NCBI GenBank assembly: GCA_002104935.1
Contig: MCGT01000031.1
Span: 62,001-126,000 of the forward strand
From: Hesseltinella vesiculosa
Lineage: Eukaryota > Mucoromycota > Mucoromycetes > Mucorales > Cunninghamellaceae
Reading direction: 5' to 3'
Length of the DNA: 64,000 bases
The notes beneath the pieces were generated by a model. It ran no database searches. It was not told the DNA's origin and saw nothing but the letters and a program-made list of their open reading frames with translations. Shown piece after piece: positions 23,386 through 34,283 of this stretch. The translations under genes were made by a program, and so were the position numbers. Position 1 is the first letter of the stretch; each line of letters opens with the position of its first letter.

Positions 23386-24665
23386 ATTTCAACCGTATGG
23401 CCTTTGTCAATCACGACCTCCTTGATTTGGTGGAACATACTAATTAGATCAGGGTATGTTAATGCGTGATACCATGTATATTCGAACAAAGGTTACGTTA
23501 GAAGATGTTCAATGTCACGTAAATTCGTAGAGAGACCTGCGAAGTCAATGGCGACGATGCGCATGTTTTGATTTGCCTTCGTTAAAAAATTGATGAAATC
23601 TATAAATAAAATTAAAAAAAAACTACACTCTCGTCTTTGTTATTGATATTACCATTTGTGTCGCCATCGACCCCTCGCATTTCTGGCATCTTTCCGCTGT
23701 CTCGATCGATAAATGGGCAATCCGCTCGGCTTCGGTAACTTGCGTAGACTTTTGAGCATAGTAACTTATCACGAAGTTTTCTGGCCATTAGCTCGACCAA
23801 CAATTTCCTTTGAGAGACTTTGATGGTCGAATCAGGCGATTTCCGGGCATATCCTACTGTCACCCAGCGATTGCTATCGGCATTGACCATATCTTGATAT
23901 TTTTTTATGCATGATACGTGCTGTAACGTAAAATCTGAATGAGATAAAAAAAGAGAAATTTGTTAGTGAAAAAAAAATAAAAAAGAGCGATGGCAAACCT
24001 TGATTAATTTCTTTACGACATTCAAAGTCCTTCCTCTGACATGTTTGCCGTTGATTGATTTTTACTGTGTGTGTCCAAAGGAACCGCACTTTCCTAACCA
24101 GTCGCTCAGTTTGTCCACAGTTATGCCTGAGTTTCCAGGGAGATACTTGCTTATCAGGTTGAAAATATCAGTTTCGGTTACAAAGGTTTCTTCTGTTACA
24201 TTGCCAACAGGGTCCTTGTAAAGAAGCAGTCTCAGTAGCTCAATCACGTGTGGACGTTTTGGTGAGACTGTAATAAAAACGAACATGAATAGAAAAGTCC
24301 TATCGTTGGCATACCTACCGATGAACCTCGTGTTTTCCTCTTCTTGTGACGGAGAAGAGGCTGTTTGTGCCAACAAAGAGACGGGAACAAAAGATGAGTA
24401 AAGAAAAGTAACATGTGATCAATTGCATTACAAGTTGTAGATGTATTTTCAGCTTCAGGTGAGGGTGACGGTGGGCATCTTTGATACTTCCAGGGCTGTA
24501 ATTCGGCAGTTACTTGGCTGATCGCTCCAATGCTATTGATATCGTTTTTTCTGAAAAAACTGGCACAAGATTGGCATTTGCGAGGAGCCCCTTTGCGAAT
24601 TCTTTATTTTCTTTTGTTGGTTTTAAAGAGTATATAACACAACTAGCATTTCCTTCAGAAAGCAT
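23386..24665 (-). pseudogene. Resolvase-like lineage-specific gene, 3'-truncated
   Basis: Exons run from an ATG at 24665 (MLSEGNASCVIYSLKPTKEN, FAKGLLANANLVPVFSEKTI). A central helical part follows (RPHVIELLRLLLYKDPVGNV, ITVDKLSDWLGKCGSFG), then a domain starting NRWVTVGYARKSPDS. The series GYARKSP ... SQRKLLVELM ... VYASYRSRADC ... DRDSGK ... MRIVAIDFAGLSTNLRDIEH ... GHTVEIIPRNEIL follows the order of serine-recombinase blocks (GYxRxS, ..SG.., ..DRLsR.., ..l.sl), with the second Arg box changed. A frameshift lies near 24065. The 3' end is replaced at about 23385 by the Fanzor fragment. Function is inferred only. Confidence 0.45.
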
Positions 24666-25324
24666 GAGAAGTAGAAAAAAAAAGATAGGAAGAAAAAAGC
24701 GTTCGCGTTCGCAGCACTCCTTTTTCCTTCGAAATTGACCTTGTTTCAGCTCCCCTCCTCACTTCTTTTCTTTTTTTACAGTTTTTCCAAGAAAGGAAGT
24801 CGCCCTCTGTGTGAAACACTGTCGCCTTTTTCAGGACGGATGCGTCGCATTGTAATGAAATGAATGAGACTTACACATGGCTTCTGCTTTCCAGTATCAA
24901 CTGAATGTGAAGGACCACAGTATCACTTTTTCTCTTCGAAAACATGGAGCTCGATAGGATGGATGCCAAGGAAGAAGATGGAAGCCTGAAAAGCCCAGGG
25001 TTTTTATTACTTGATTATTTCAGGCTCGTTTACCCACTCCCTCTTTCTTATTTTTAGTTCTTGCTTTCCTTCAGCCGATCTCTTGTAAAATAAATGTCAC
25101 AATCACTTTCGTTTATCCATGAGGTTAAACGAAGAGCCCTAAAAGAGAGAAGATACGTTTTTGAGTGAACAATCAGAGCTGCAGTCGCGCGTCCCTTTTT
25201 CCTCTCCGCCTTATTTTTTTGTTTGCTTTCCTCTCCCTCTCTCTCTCTCTCTCTCTCTTTATTTTTTTTTCTCCTTCACGCATTTACCTTTCGACTTTGT
25301 TCACCTTATTCTTGTAGTTATGCA

Positions 25325-28300
25325 ATGTCCCAAACCATTCTACAACAAAGAGCCTATTTGGAGGGTCTAAAACGGCGCAAAATTGAAAGAGAGGAAGAAC
25401 AAGAGCGACAAGGTGAGATCTTGCTCCAGAACAAGGACAGCTAACAGAATGCTTTGTTTCAATACATTCAGGCAGAACACCCTGTGCCAGATGCGGAAGG
25501 ACAGATCATGTGGATGGTCGTTCCCGGCTCTGCCCATTCAACAGTAAGTTGATCATGACAAGTATTGGTCAAACGAAATATCTGACTGGTTTTTTTTTTT
25601 TTTTTTTTTTTGCTGCTAGGACATTATGGGGCACCAACCCAAGCAGTTCTGAGACAGCAGAACAGACAAGGGAGAAGAGCAGGCCAACGGCAATTGGACG
25701 CCGCCCGGGCCAATCCCAACGTTCCCCGATGCCCACACTGCATTCTCCCGGACGGAAGCAATGACGCGTGCGAGCACCACGGAAATGCTGCCAGCCACCT
25801 CTGCCACGCCCATAAAACCAATGTGGACGATGTTCTGGGCAACATCATTGGTCCAAACCACACCCCTTTTGTCCGTCGCTGTTCTCTGAAGCATGCCCTG
25901 CGATGCTATGGCCATTCCAGACGGCAGCGAATGCGTGCCAAAGCAAATGTGATGCAAGAAGTGAACGTCGTTGTCGACCATGTGCGGGATCTGTCGATCA
26001 AAGCCATGCTTTTCACCCAACATCATGCTCTGACACTGTTGGAAGGTTCTGAGCCAATCCCTCTCCATTTTGGTTCGCAAGATTACATTTATGGCGTTAT
26101 GCAGTTGCTGCTTGGTGGTCACATCACGAATCAAAATCCGAACCTCCCCCAAGACACAGAATCCATTTTTCACGCATATGTCCAATCATTCGAAACCGCG
26201 GATCTCCCAACAGTTCAACCGTTACCTGGCTATTCCCAAACATACGCTCATATGGCCAAGACCCTAGCCACAGCGGTCAAGAATGGCCTGGCTGAATCAT
26301 TTGAACCTCGCTGCCGAACCTTCTTGGCGTTCAAACTCCGATCTTTGATTCCAGCCAATGTAAGTTGAGAGGGAAAAGAAGACAGGAACTAAACAACTCT
26401 CCATCTTTGCCTCTTAACAGGAAAAGCCAACTAAAAAATCATTGAAGAAATTGGTGTCATTTGCCTACGACACTCTCTGCGGGACTGACAGCGAACCAGC
26501 AACTCCTACGTATGCACATGCTTCCTGGCAAGATGCTGTGGCGTCAGTGATTTCCAATGTGACCCTAGGGCCGACGCCTGTGAATTTGGAAAATCTAACA
26601 GCCAAGTTTAACTTATACTTGCCCGTCGTGTATGGATTCCTTGGTAAGGGCGTAAAAAGAGGCTCAATTGTGTCAAAGGAAATAGGACTCATCTCTTCCT
26701 CCTCCAAAAAATAAAAATAGCTGAAATGGAAGCCTACAATAATGCAGCCACTGGTGTAGTGAGCGAAGAAACAATCGTCGACTATGCTGACAAAAAGAGC
26801 TGCTGGGAGCTGCTTACGCGTTTGGACCGATTCAATGATCTGGGCCGCCGGCAGCAAAACCGCCTTGTCCGTGCGTTTTTCAAAATGGTCAACCATCCGA
26901 CGATGCCTGTCAGATTTGGCCCAAAGCTTGGCGATTATCTTCGCAGTGGAATGACAACATTGGTAACAAGAACCCGTGAACAACTCTCGTTGTCACGCCA
27001 ATTCCTGAATGGACGGTATATGATCGACACGTCAGTATGCTTCAGAACGACAACAGCTTCAACAATGCATGTCACAAAAATGTATACCCTGCTGCCTGCT
27101 CTTCGATTCACGCGCAAGTTTGTGACTCTGGATGCCCAGTGTCTGGCCCGGATTTTCGACCAAGCAGGTGCACAACCTCGATACGAAGATTATTTGTTCG
27201 TCGGCAATCCTGTGGCAATGGACGGCCCTAACGACGAACCATCCAGACGAGGACGACCCAGACAGCCGGTTCTTTCTGACTATCAAAAGATCAAGAAGAA
27301 GTTCCTGGTATTTTGGAGTTCGTTGGATTTCAAAAAGGTCCGACTGGAGCAGTGGTAAGCTTGGGCAGGTGAATAGAAAAAAAAAAAAGCGGGCATCGTG
27401 GTAATCTTTTTGTTTCCCTAGCCGAGAATCTCTGGGGTCGTATGATGTGGATGTGCCCCCTGAAGGGAACAAAATAGCATTCAGGAACCTTGTACGAACC
27501 GATGGCCATACCCTGGAATTCCTGTGCGAACGGAAAAGCCGAGAACGCCTGCCTGATCTCGTCATGAGTGACTTGGATGACAACGACATGGTGGAATTTT
27601 GGTCCTATGGTGTTGACCCAGGGCACACGGTGCCCTTCACAGCAGTGGATTCCGAAAAAAATTGCCTTCGATTCACAAACAACGAATTTTACGCCAAATC
27701 CGGGTATAAAAAACGTCGATACCACCGCCAGCTGTCAACCACCGAGTCTGGGATGAACATTGCACTCAACAGCCTGCCAACGAAAAAAACGGTATCATCG
27801 ACCAGATGGACATCGTATTGCCAGTCGCTGTGCGAGACCCTGCCTGTGCTTTACCAATTTTATGGCTCATCCTTTACCAATGCGCGCTTTTTGGCCTATG
27901 TCTCTAAGCAAAAAGTCCTGGATGAGATGGTGAACATCTTTGCGTTTGGTGGCAAAAAATATAAAGAACATGACGTACTGTAAGTATGAATGGTAAAAAA
28001 GAGAGAGGGGGGGGGGATAACGGAGATTGACGTCAATCATTATTTTTTTATTCAGTAAAAAAATACCCTTTTCAAGAATACCCCTGGTCATGATGGGCTC
28101 TGGTGTGTTCGGCTTCACACTGAAGGGGAAAAAAACGCGCATGTCAATTATGCCAAAACTCAAGCAAGCCGAGTTGGAAGGACGGCTGCTTGTCTGCGTG
28201 GTCAATGAAAGCTTTACAAGTCAAGTAAGAGAGAACTGGGGTGGCGGGAAGAATAGCTGCTCATAACAAGTGTCTTGGTTTTAGGTATGCTGTGCCTGCC

Positions 28301-28503
28301 ACAAGCAATCTCTGTCGCTTGCGCGAGTTCTTGACCCTTTGACCGATTCCGCGGTTTCCCTCTGGTCTGTAAAGACATGCTACATTTGCCAACGCCATTG
28401 GAACCGGGACAAGTCGGCAGCCAAAAACATTCTGCACCTGGGATATTTGGAACAAGAGAAGCAACCTCGTCCCGAAGTTTTCACCAAGTCAATGAACCAT
28501 TGA
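25325..28503 (+). CDS. Fanzor-type RNA-guided endonuclease candidate (eukaryotic TnpB homologue)
   Basis: Eight exons (25325-25412, 25472-25543, 25620-26359, 26421-26643, 26721-27354, 27422-27979, 28056-28224, 28285-28503) give 900 residues. The N-terminus is a charged helix followed by a zinc knuckle (CARCGRTDH ... CPFN, residues about 34-53), then a Cys/His cluster (CPHC ... CEHH ... CHAH). The RuvC core is complete: D651 in GVDPGHTVPF, a GSGVFGFTLKGK loop, E823 in VVNESFTSQVCCAC (the relocated glutamate known for Fanzors), the zinc ribbon C829/C832 with C859/C862, and D869 in HWNRDKSAAKNIL. All junctions keep frame with no stop. Known family role: RNA-guided DNA cleavage in eukaryotic mobile elements. 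The guide RNA and element ends were not identified. Confidence 0.88.
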
Positions 28504-29054
28504 TGAAATCCCGAAGATTTCAATTTTACACCTTTCAAATGTAGACGACAAAGGCGTCTTTGTCTGTCCTTGGTAAGAAAGATGAGAAAAGACAAGGCAG
28601 ATTCCTTACCTTTTTATTTAGGGTAAATTTTCAAACCATATCGAAGAGTATGTACTAACATTTCCTTCCCTTTGTACACGGCTCTGCCTTTCCCTCTTGT
28701 ATTGTAAGCTTCACTCTCGTGGAATAGCCAAGCATCACTTTCGTCACTCACCGTTCGATTTTTATTTATTCTTAGCGGTGTTTCTTTTGGTTGATACTGT
28801 ATGCTCCCTTTCGCCTTCGTGAGTACCACATCCATCTCAAGTATAAGGTTTAGTTGCTTCAGGCTGACACTTATGCCTTAAATATTATAGCTCCACTCTT
28901 CGGTTTTTTCTCTCTCTTGGTGCTCATCACCACAATTGATGCACGACAATGCGATTTTGTTATTTCACGACTTCGTTATTTTGGTATTCCGACATTCATT
29001 TTTGGATAAAGTGTACAGGTATTTATTTAATTGTCATTCTACGCTTGTGCCTTG
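28504..29054. other. Intergenic; one small minus-strand frame
   Basis: Downstream flank of the Fanzor gene. It holds a 73-codon minus-strand frame (28835-28614, MDVVLTKAKGSIQYQPKETP, ends HTLRYGLKIYPK) with no recognised family, and a T-rich stretch near 28900. It is a reasonable place to look for a Fanzor guide RNA, but nothing in the bases identifies one. Confidence 0.3.
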
Positions 29055-29828
29055 ATGAGGTACCCCATTCTTACACAAAGCGTCACAACAGGTAAATGTC
29101 TTGCAGTGATAACTGTGTTGGTTCAAGACTTCTCTAACTGGACCGTTTGGGGCTGGCGATGTTATTTCGCAACAGGCCGTTGAGCGGAAAGGCTGGCATC
29201 GCCATGACGCTACTCGTATGGTACGTATGGCTGGTTTTGGCGGTTGTGTGGCTGGCCCTTTGCTCAGGTAATCGTTTTTTATCTTTTTGGAACCACGGAC
29301 TGACACATATTTTCTTTTTAGTAACTAGACCGCTTCCTGGAATTAAACATCAAGCGCTCGACGCCTTGACAAGTAGGATCATCAACACTCTTCAGCCATG
29401 CTCGACGATTTCTCACCATGTCTTATTTACATGTTATCACGTAGTATTTGCAGCTGGAGTAGGATTAGATCAATTGGCGTTTGCCCCTTGCTTCATAGCC
29501 TGTGAGTAAAAAAATAAAGAAGTGAGAAAAGACACTTGACAATTTTTATTTGAAAATACTAGTTTGATTTGCTGCGCAGGGAACCTTGGAGGGTAAGACC
29601 GAGAACGAAATTAAGGTTAGCACAAGGAATGAACAATGCAAGTTTGGCTGACCACCACAACTATTTTTTTTCTTGTAGTTGTGGCCAGCAGTTCAGCTTG
29701 CTAATTTTTACTTTGTGCCATTACAGCATCGTCTCCTGATAACCAACATCGTTGCCCTCGGCTGGAATTCATATCTATTGTGGGTCAACCAGCGATCGTC
29801 CACTCTCATCAAGCAGCCTCTGGAGTAA
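29055..29828 (+). pseudogene. Mpv17/PMP22-family membrane protein, probably decayed
   Basis: Family blocks occur in order: MRYPILTQSVTT (29055), GPFGAGDVISQQAVERKGWH with ATRMVRMAGFGGCVAGPLL (29141-29267), VVFAAGVGLDQLAFAPCFIA (to 29501), GTLEGKTENEIK, then [20 protein letters not shown] and [16 protein letters not shown] (29679-29828, stop TAA). Mpv17 proteins are small four-helix inner-mitochondrial or peroxisomal membrane proteins. The first intron would need to end in TG rather than AG. The join before GTLEG carries a stop, and the usual W-Y segment is missing after GPLL. I therefore favour a pseudogene, though unrecognised splicing is possible. Confidence 0.7.
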
Positions 29829-30498
29829 AAAATAAACTTCGAAGCCCTTACAACTCTTTTTCTGGGTTGAAACATCCAGATCTATACCATGTCTTTTAGC
29901 GAAGTACCCATCCTGACTACACCGGTTGGTAGAACAATGTGAGCCCAAACCCCCATTGAATGACATGCACACCAACACGATTCATGTCGCGGACACTAAG
30001 CATCCAAGGCACTCGAGCAAGGTGGAATTTGGGATAAGGCTTCATGGTAGACACGCTGTCAACGATCGCGAAGCAAATAAAAAAAAAGTGTTGTAGCTGC
30101 ATTTTAATCCCCTAAATTGGCGAGATGACTGAAAACTTTTTGTTATTGATTTAAAGAGTACATTAAGAATGTGGTTAAGTGTGACAAAATTTAAGTAAGT
30201 ACAAATTCCATAACATCCTATCCAAAACTTGGATTCTTTTTGATGAACTCTGTAAGAGCAAAAAAAAAGTTACGGTATCAGCCATATCGCCAATGTTTAG
30301 GGAAAGTCTCCTCCACGACTAAATTGTCACCTTCCTCCAAATTTTTGGCGTTTGCTTGCAACAGACAAGCATTAACAAATGATAATATTTATTAATGACG
30401 CTAGGGAACAAGTAAAAAGTGGAAACTGAAGAGTGTGGGTATGCTTAGTTCATGACGATAAAATGTGGGGAGGGGCTGCAGCTTAAAAAAAAAAAAGC
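29829..30498. other. Intergenic, no gene resolved
   Basis: Minus-strand fragments such as MKPYPKFHLARVPWMLSVRD (about 30040-29980) look coding-like but are short and shifted in frame. No family recognised. Probably the remains of an accessory gene. Confidence 0.25.
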
Positions 30499-30643
30499 GG
30501 AAAAGAGTGAGTAGGCAAATGAAAAGAGTGAGTAGCCTACAAAAAAGAGTGAGTAGGCTAATGAAAAGAGTGAGTAGGCTCAAAAAAGAGCGAGTAGGCT
30601 AATGAAAAGCGTGAGTAGGCTAATGAAAAGAGTGGGTAGGCTA
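30499..30643 (+). repeat. Tandem minisatellite, about 20-22 bp unit, seven copies
   Basis: Imperfect copies of GAAAAGAGTGAGTAGGCTA joined by AAT or CA, with substitutions such as AGCGAG and GTGGGT. The array dissolves into single GTAGGCTA-like remnants up to about 30720. There is no open frame through it. The remaining 30721-31047 shows no gene apart from the CTU1 upstream region. Confidence 0.9.
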
Positions 30644-31047
30644 GTTTGTAGGCTACTAGAGATGACTGGGTAGGTAAAAAGAAAATTTGAGCAGGCTAAT
30701 ACAAAAGGGTAAGTAGCTTACTGATGTTACTCATATTTAAGGTGATGATAAGTGAAAAGGAAATCTTGACAAGGAATAACCTCTGTGAAGACGGCAGTAG
30801 GCTCGGTTGGGAAAACCCATTAGCCTAGGGAAGTCACATGGAAGGATTCTGACTGTCTTGCTTCAGCGTTGGATGCGGGTTTAGAATTTTTTTTTTTCTT
30901 GAGGTCTGGTTACCCGACCAAAAAATTTATTTGCCGAAAGCGTACGAACGGGGAGGACTGAAGAGGCTATGACAGGATTTTAGGAGGGGGCGACTAAAGT
31001 TTTTTGCTCTCTTTTTTTCATTTTATATCCCCAATTGATCTCTGATC

Positions 31048-32392
31048 ATGCCAAAACTTTGTGTGATTTGCAATCAGAACAAGGCAGTGCTGAAGCGACC
31101 CAAGACAGGACAGCAGATCTGTCAGGAATGCTTTTACTATGTTTTTGAAACCGAAATCCACAATACGATCATGGACGCAAAACTGTTCAAGCGGGGCGAA
31201 CGAGTCGCTATTGGTGCCAGTGGAGGAAAGGATTCGACGGTGCTAGCGCATGTGATGAAGACATTGAATGATCGATACAACTATGGCCTGAATCTGTTTT
31301 TGCTGTCGGTGGACGAAGGTATCACCGGCTACAGAGACGATTCGCTCGAAACCGTCAAACGCAATCAACAGCAGTACGGCCTGCCGCTCAAGATCGTATC
31401 CTACCAGCAGCTTTACGGATGGACCATGGACGACATTGTCAAGGAGGTTGGGCTCAAGAATAACTGCACTTACTGTGGCGTGTTCCGTCGCCAAGCTCTG
31501 GATAGAGGCTCCGTTATGCTTGGTGTCGACCACATTGTCACTGGCCATAACGCTGACGATATTGCGGAAACCATCTTGATGAACAGTAAGCATGCTTGAG
31601 GCTTTGTAGGCAAGTGACTGACCAACTTTATTTTTCAAAAAAAATAAATAGTCTTCCGTGGGGATGTTGCTCGCTTGGGCCGATGTACTGAAATTGTAAC
31701 TCAAGGTGAAAGCATGATCCGCCGCTCCAAGCCATTCAAGTACACCTACGAAAAAGAAATCGTCATGTACGCCTACTTTAAGAAGCTCGACTACTTTTCG
31801 ACCGAATGTATTTATTCCCCCAATGCCTATCGTGGCCACGCCCGTACCTTTTTAAAGGATTTGGAATCCATTCGCCCTAGTACCATCATTGGTAGGCCCT
31901 GCTCCGTTCTTCATTCCAGCTCCAGCACTTACTCGCTTCTTTTTTTTTTTAGACATTATCCATTCTGGAGAAGCCTTTGAAATCAAGACAGGTGTTAAAA
32001 TGCCAAGTCAAAAAACTTGCGTTCGCTGCGGCTACATGTCCTCCAACGAACTGTGCAAAGCATGTGTATTACTGGAAGGCCTGAACCGAGGTCTGCCCCA
32101 GTTGGGCATTGGCAAGGAATCCAAAGTGGTAAGCCCAAAAGAAAAAGTAACATATCACCTTGGTTTGCTCATGTCCTCTTTGTCGTTACAGAGAAAGCAA
32201 ATGACCGAGGAAAAGATGGCCAAGCCCTTGCCAAACGTGCAACATTTCTCAGAAATTAAACAAGACGATGCCTCGCCTGATATGATTCTACCCAAAGACC
32301 CTTCACTGGTCTATACCCCTCCCCCACGCCAACCTACTGGTTTGATCTCGGAGCAACATCCAAGCGAAACCAAAAAGGACCTGTCCTGGTGA
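31048..32392 (+). CDS. CTU1: Cytoplasmic tRNA 2-thiolation protein 1 (NCS6/CTU1)
   Basis: Four exons (31048-31585, 31652-31891, 31953-32128, 32192-32392) give 384 residues. The N-terminal zinc knuckle [10 protein letters not shown] ... CQEC is followed by the PP-loop ATP-pyrophosphatase motif [12 protein letters not shown] (residues 57-68). Then come [12 protein letters not shown], the [14 protein letters not shown] block, and the C-terminal zinc cluster [31 protein letters not shown]. With NCS2/CTU2 and the URM1 sulphur carrier it makes the 2-thio group on U34 of Lys, Glu and Gln tRNAs in the cytosol. Polyadenylation-like AATAAA at about 32431. A 5' fragment of this gene is duplicated at 22545. 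Confidence 0.96.
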
Positions 32393-32469
32393 ATGGAGCC
32401 TTTTCTCTAGACCTGCCTGAATAGTTCCGTAATAAATGATTGTCCAAAATCTAATACACTATGCTGCAG

Positions 32470-32530
32470 TGAAAAGCTGTGGCACGCCGAGTGGATTGGA
32501 GGCGCGCTTACAAAAAAAAAAAAAAAAGAC
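32470..32530 (+). repeat. Shared upstream sequence, copy 1
   Basis: GTGGCACGCCGAGTGGATTG with GAGGCGCGCTTAC, an A-run and GACGCTCCTT. It matches 37549-37610 at most positions and, like that copy, sits about 60-110 bp before the start of an accessory gene. It could be a common promoter or the terminus of a mobile element. Confidence 0.6.
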
Positions 32531-32587
32531 AAAGACGCTCCTTACGCAGCGATTTTTTTTCGTTTTTTTTTATCCTTCCACTCGTAA

Positions 32588-34283
32588 TGCCCCTTAGACG
32601 CAAGCTAGCTGAAAATAAGAGATCAAGCAAACGACTGACCACCAACATTGCATCCGATGCACAGTGGTGCATTGACCGGGGAACCTCCATCAGCTTCAAA
32701 GCATACATTGAACGTTTTGAACCACTTGATCAGCGAGCCGCAGAACAACGATACGAGTCAATCTGCAAAAAGTATCTAAATGACAAAGTATTGGCCGACT
32801 ACAAGATTTGGACGAAAAGCGTGCCCTATGTTCGTTACTGGATGCAACGCAATGAAAACATTCGCCTGAACAAGCTTACTCAAGGTTCCGATGAATTGAT
32901 TGACACTGTGAACGAACAGCGCATGGTAGCACTCCAAAAACGCGCAGCCGCTGGTAACAGCAACAGTGTTGAACCCAAGGACGATTTGTCAGCATCTGCA
33001 TCAGAAGAACGCGCAACTGCAAGCAGCAGCAGTAGTGTTGAACCGAAGGACGACTCGCCAATGCCGACATCAGACAAGCACAGAAACCATGCCGACAACA
33101 CCCCACCGCTTGCCCATTACGAAGAGCAGGGGTCTTGGTTTTTTCAAGATAACAACATCACCCAACTATTTGCAAGGTACCGTAATGTGGCTCAAGACTT
33201 AATAAGCAAACATACGACACTGCCACCGGAAGATTACTGCAACAAGATTGCAGCCCTTGTCCATATTCTTGTTTTGAATCATGACCAACAAAGCACGGTG
33301 GCAACGTCGATCTTTGGTGAAAAGCTTCTGGACGATTTGACACATGCATTGCGTTCTGATGCCATGAATTACAGCATTGACTTACCAGACCCTGTGTATT
33401 TGGAAGTATCAAAACTGGTCACTGCGCTGAGCATGAACAAAACGACAGCCGATGAAGTCATTCTCAAGATCATGATTATTAGCGCAACACTACCCTATGG
33501 ACAGCGGCGCCTCTTGAGGTGTTTGGCTAATATGTAAATAATGACCTTCCACTCAAACACGAAACTAATGACTTTTTGCGCTCTTGTAGGATCCAAAAGT
33601 TGCCTGCCACACCCACCGCCAAAAACAGCATCAAAGAAATGGCTCTGTGGAGCACATTTTACGACCCAATGATCTCATGCCTCCTTGCTGATCCTGCTCG
33701 AAAAGTACACCTCCAATGGATTGACACGATCCCAGCTGAAGGTGGCCAATCGCGACCAGATGCAGTGATCGTGGAAAAACAGCAGAGACTCTTTGTACGA
33801 TCCCGTGGCTATGGAGAGGCTAAAGCTGAAGGAAGAAGCCCCCATGACATTTCCGTGGATTTCATCCGCCTCGCAGTGTTTAGCAAGGACACTATTGATG
33901 TGCATCAATTGGATTCGGCCATTGGTTTCCAAATTCACGGTATATTGCCCCATTGTCCAAGTTTTGCTTGTTACTAATTTTTTTTTACCAGGCTTTGCCA
34001 TACATTCTATCTGTCACAACTTCTCCCATCTGGTGTGTATGCCATGTTCGAGGTTGCGCGCATTACTTTCCCGCGATCACTAGAGGGATTGCCCGCATTT
34101 TTCAACCTTCGCAACATCCACTTGTTACTGGCCATCAATGATGTGTTTTGGCGTCTCTGTGTCGTGTCAGGCAACCGCGCTGTTATTGCCTACCGATATC
34201 GTCCTACCCCAAGCAACTGGCAAGATTTTGTGGACGATCACCATGATTCCTCGCGTACTCCATCGCTACGCATTGACCAGTAG
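32588..34283 (+). CDS. Lineage-specific protein with PD-(D/E)XK-like core, unrecognised
   Basis: Exon 1 runs 32588 to about 33516, exon 2 about 33590-33940, exon 3 about 33992-34283. The N-terminus is basic (MPLRRKLAENKRSSKRLTTN). Then comes a helical region and a degenerate repeat in which a segment ending SSVEPKDDS occurs twice (residues about 125-160). Exon 2 carries SRPDAVIVEKQ ... RGYGEAKAEGRSP. The D ... GEAK arrangement fits the catalytic core of a PD-(D/E)XK nuclease, and unlike the relatives at 2.1 and 40.8 kb it keeps the lysine. Exon 3 is LCHTFYLSQLLPSGVYAMFE, VARITFPRSLEGLPAFFNLR. The exon 2/3 join (donor GGTATATTG) is off by one base, so a frameshift or misjudged site remains. 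Confidence 0.55.

Noticed and set aside
25238..25262. CT microsatellite before the Fanzor start as an element end
   Set aside because: Simple repeats of this kind occur throughout the window. No matching sequence at the 3' side.
25616..26185. 189-codon minus-strand frame inside the Fanzor gene
   Set aside because: Shadow of exon 3. The plus strand has in-phase exons and family motifs.
30499..30643. Possible CRISPR-like array
   Set aside because: Units are contiguous imperfect copies without unique spacers. A eukaryotic minisatellite fits.
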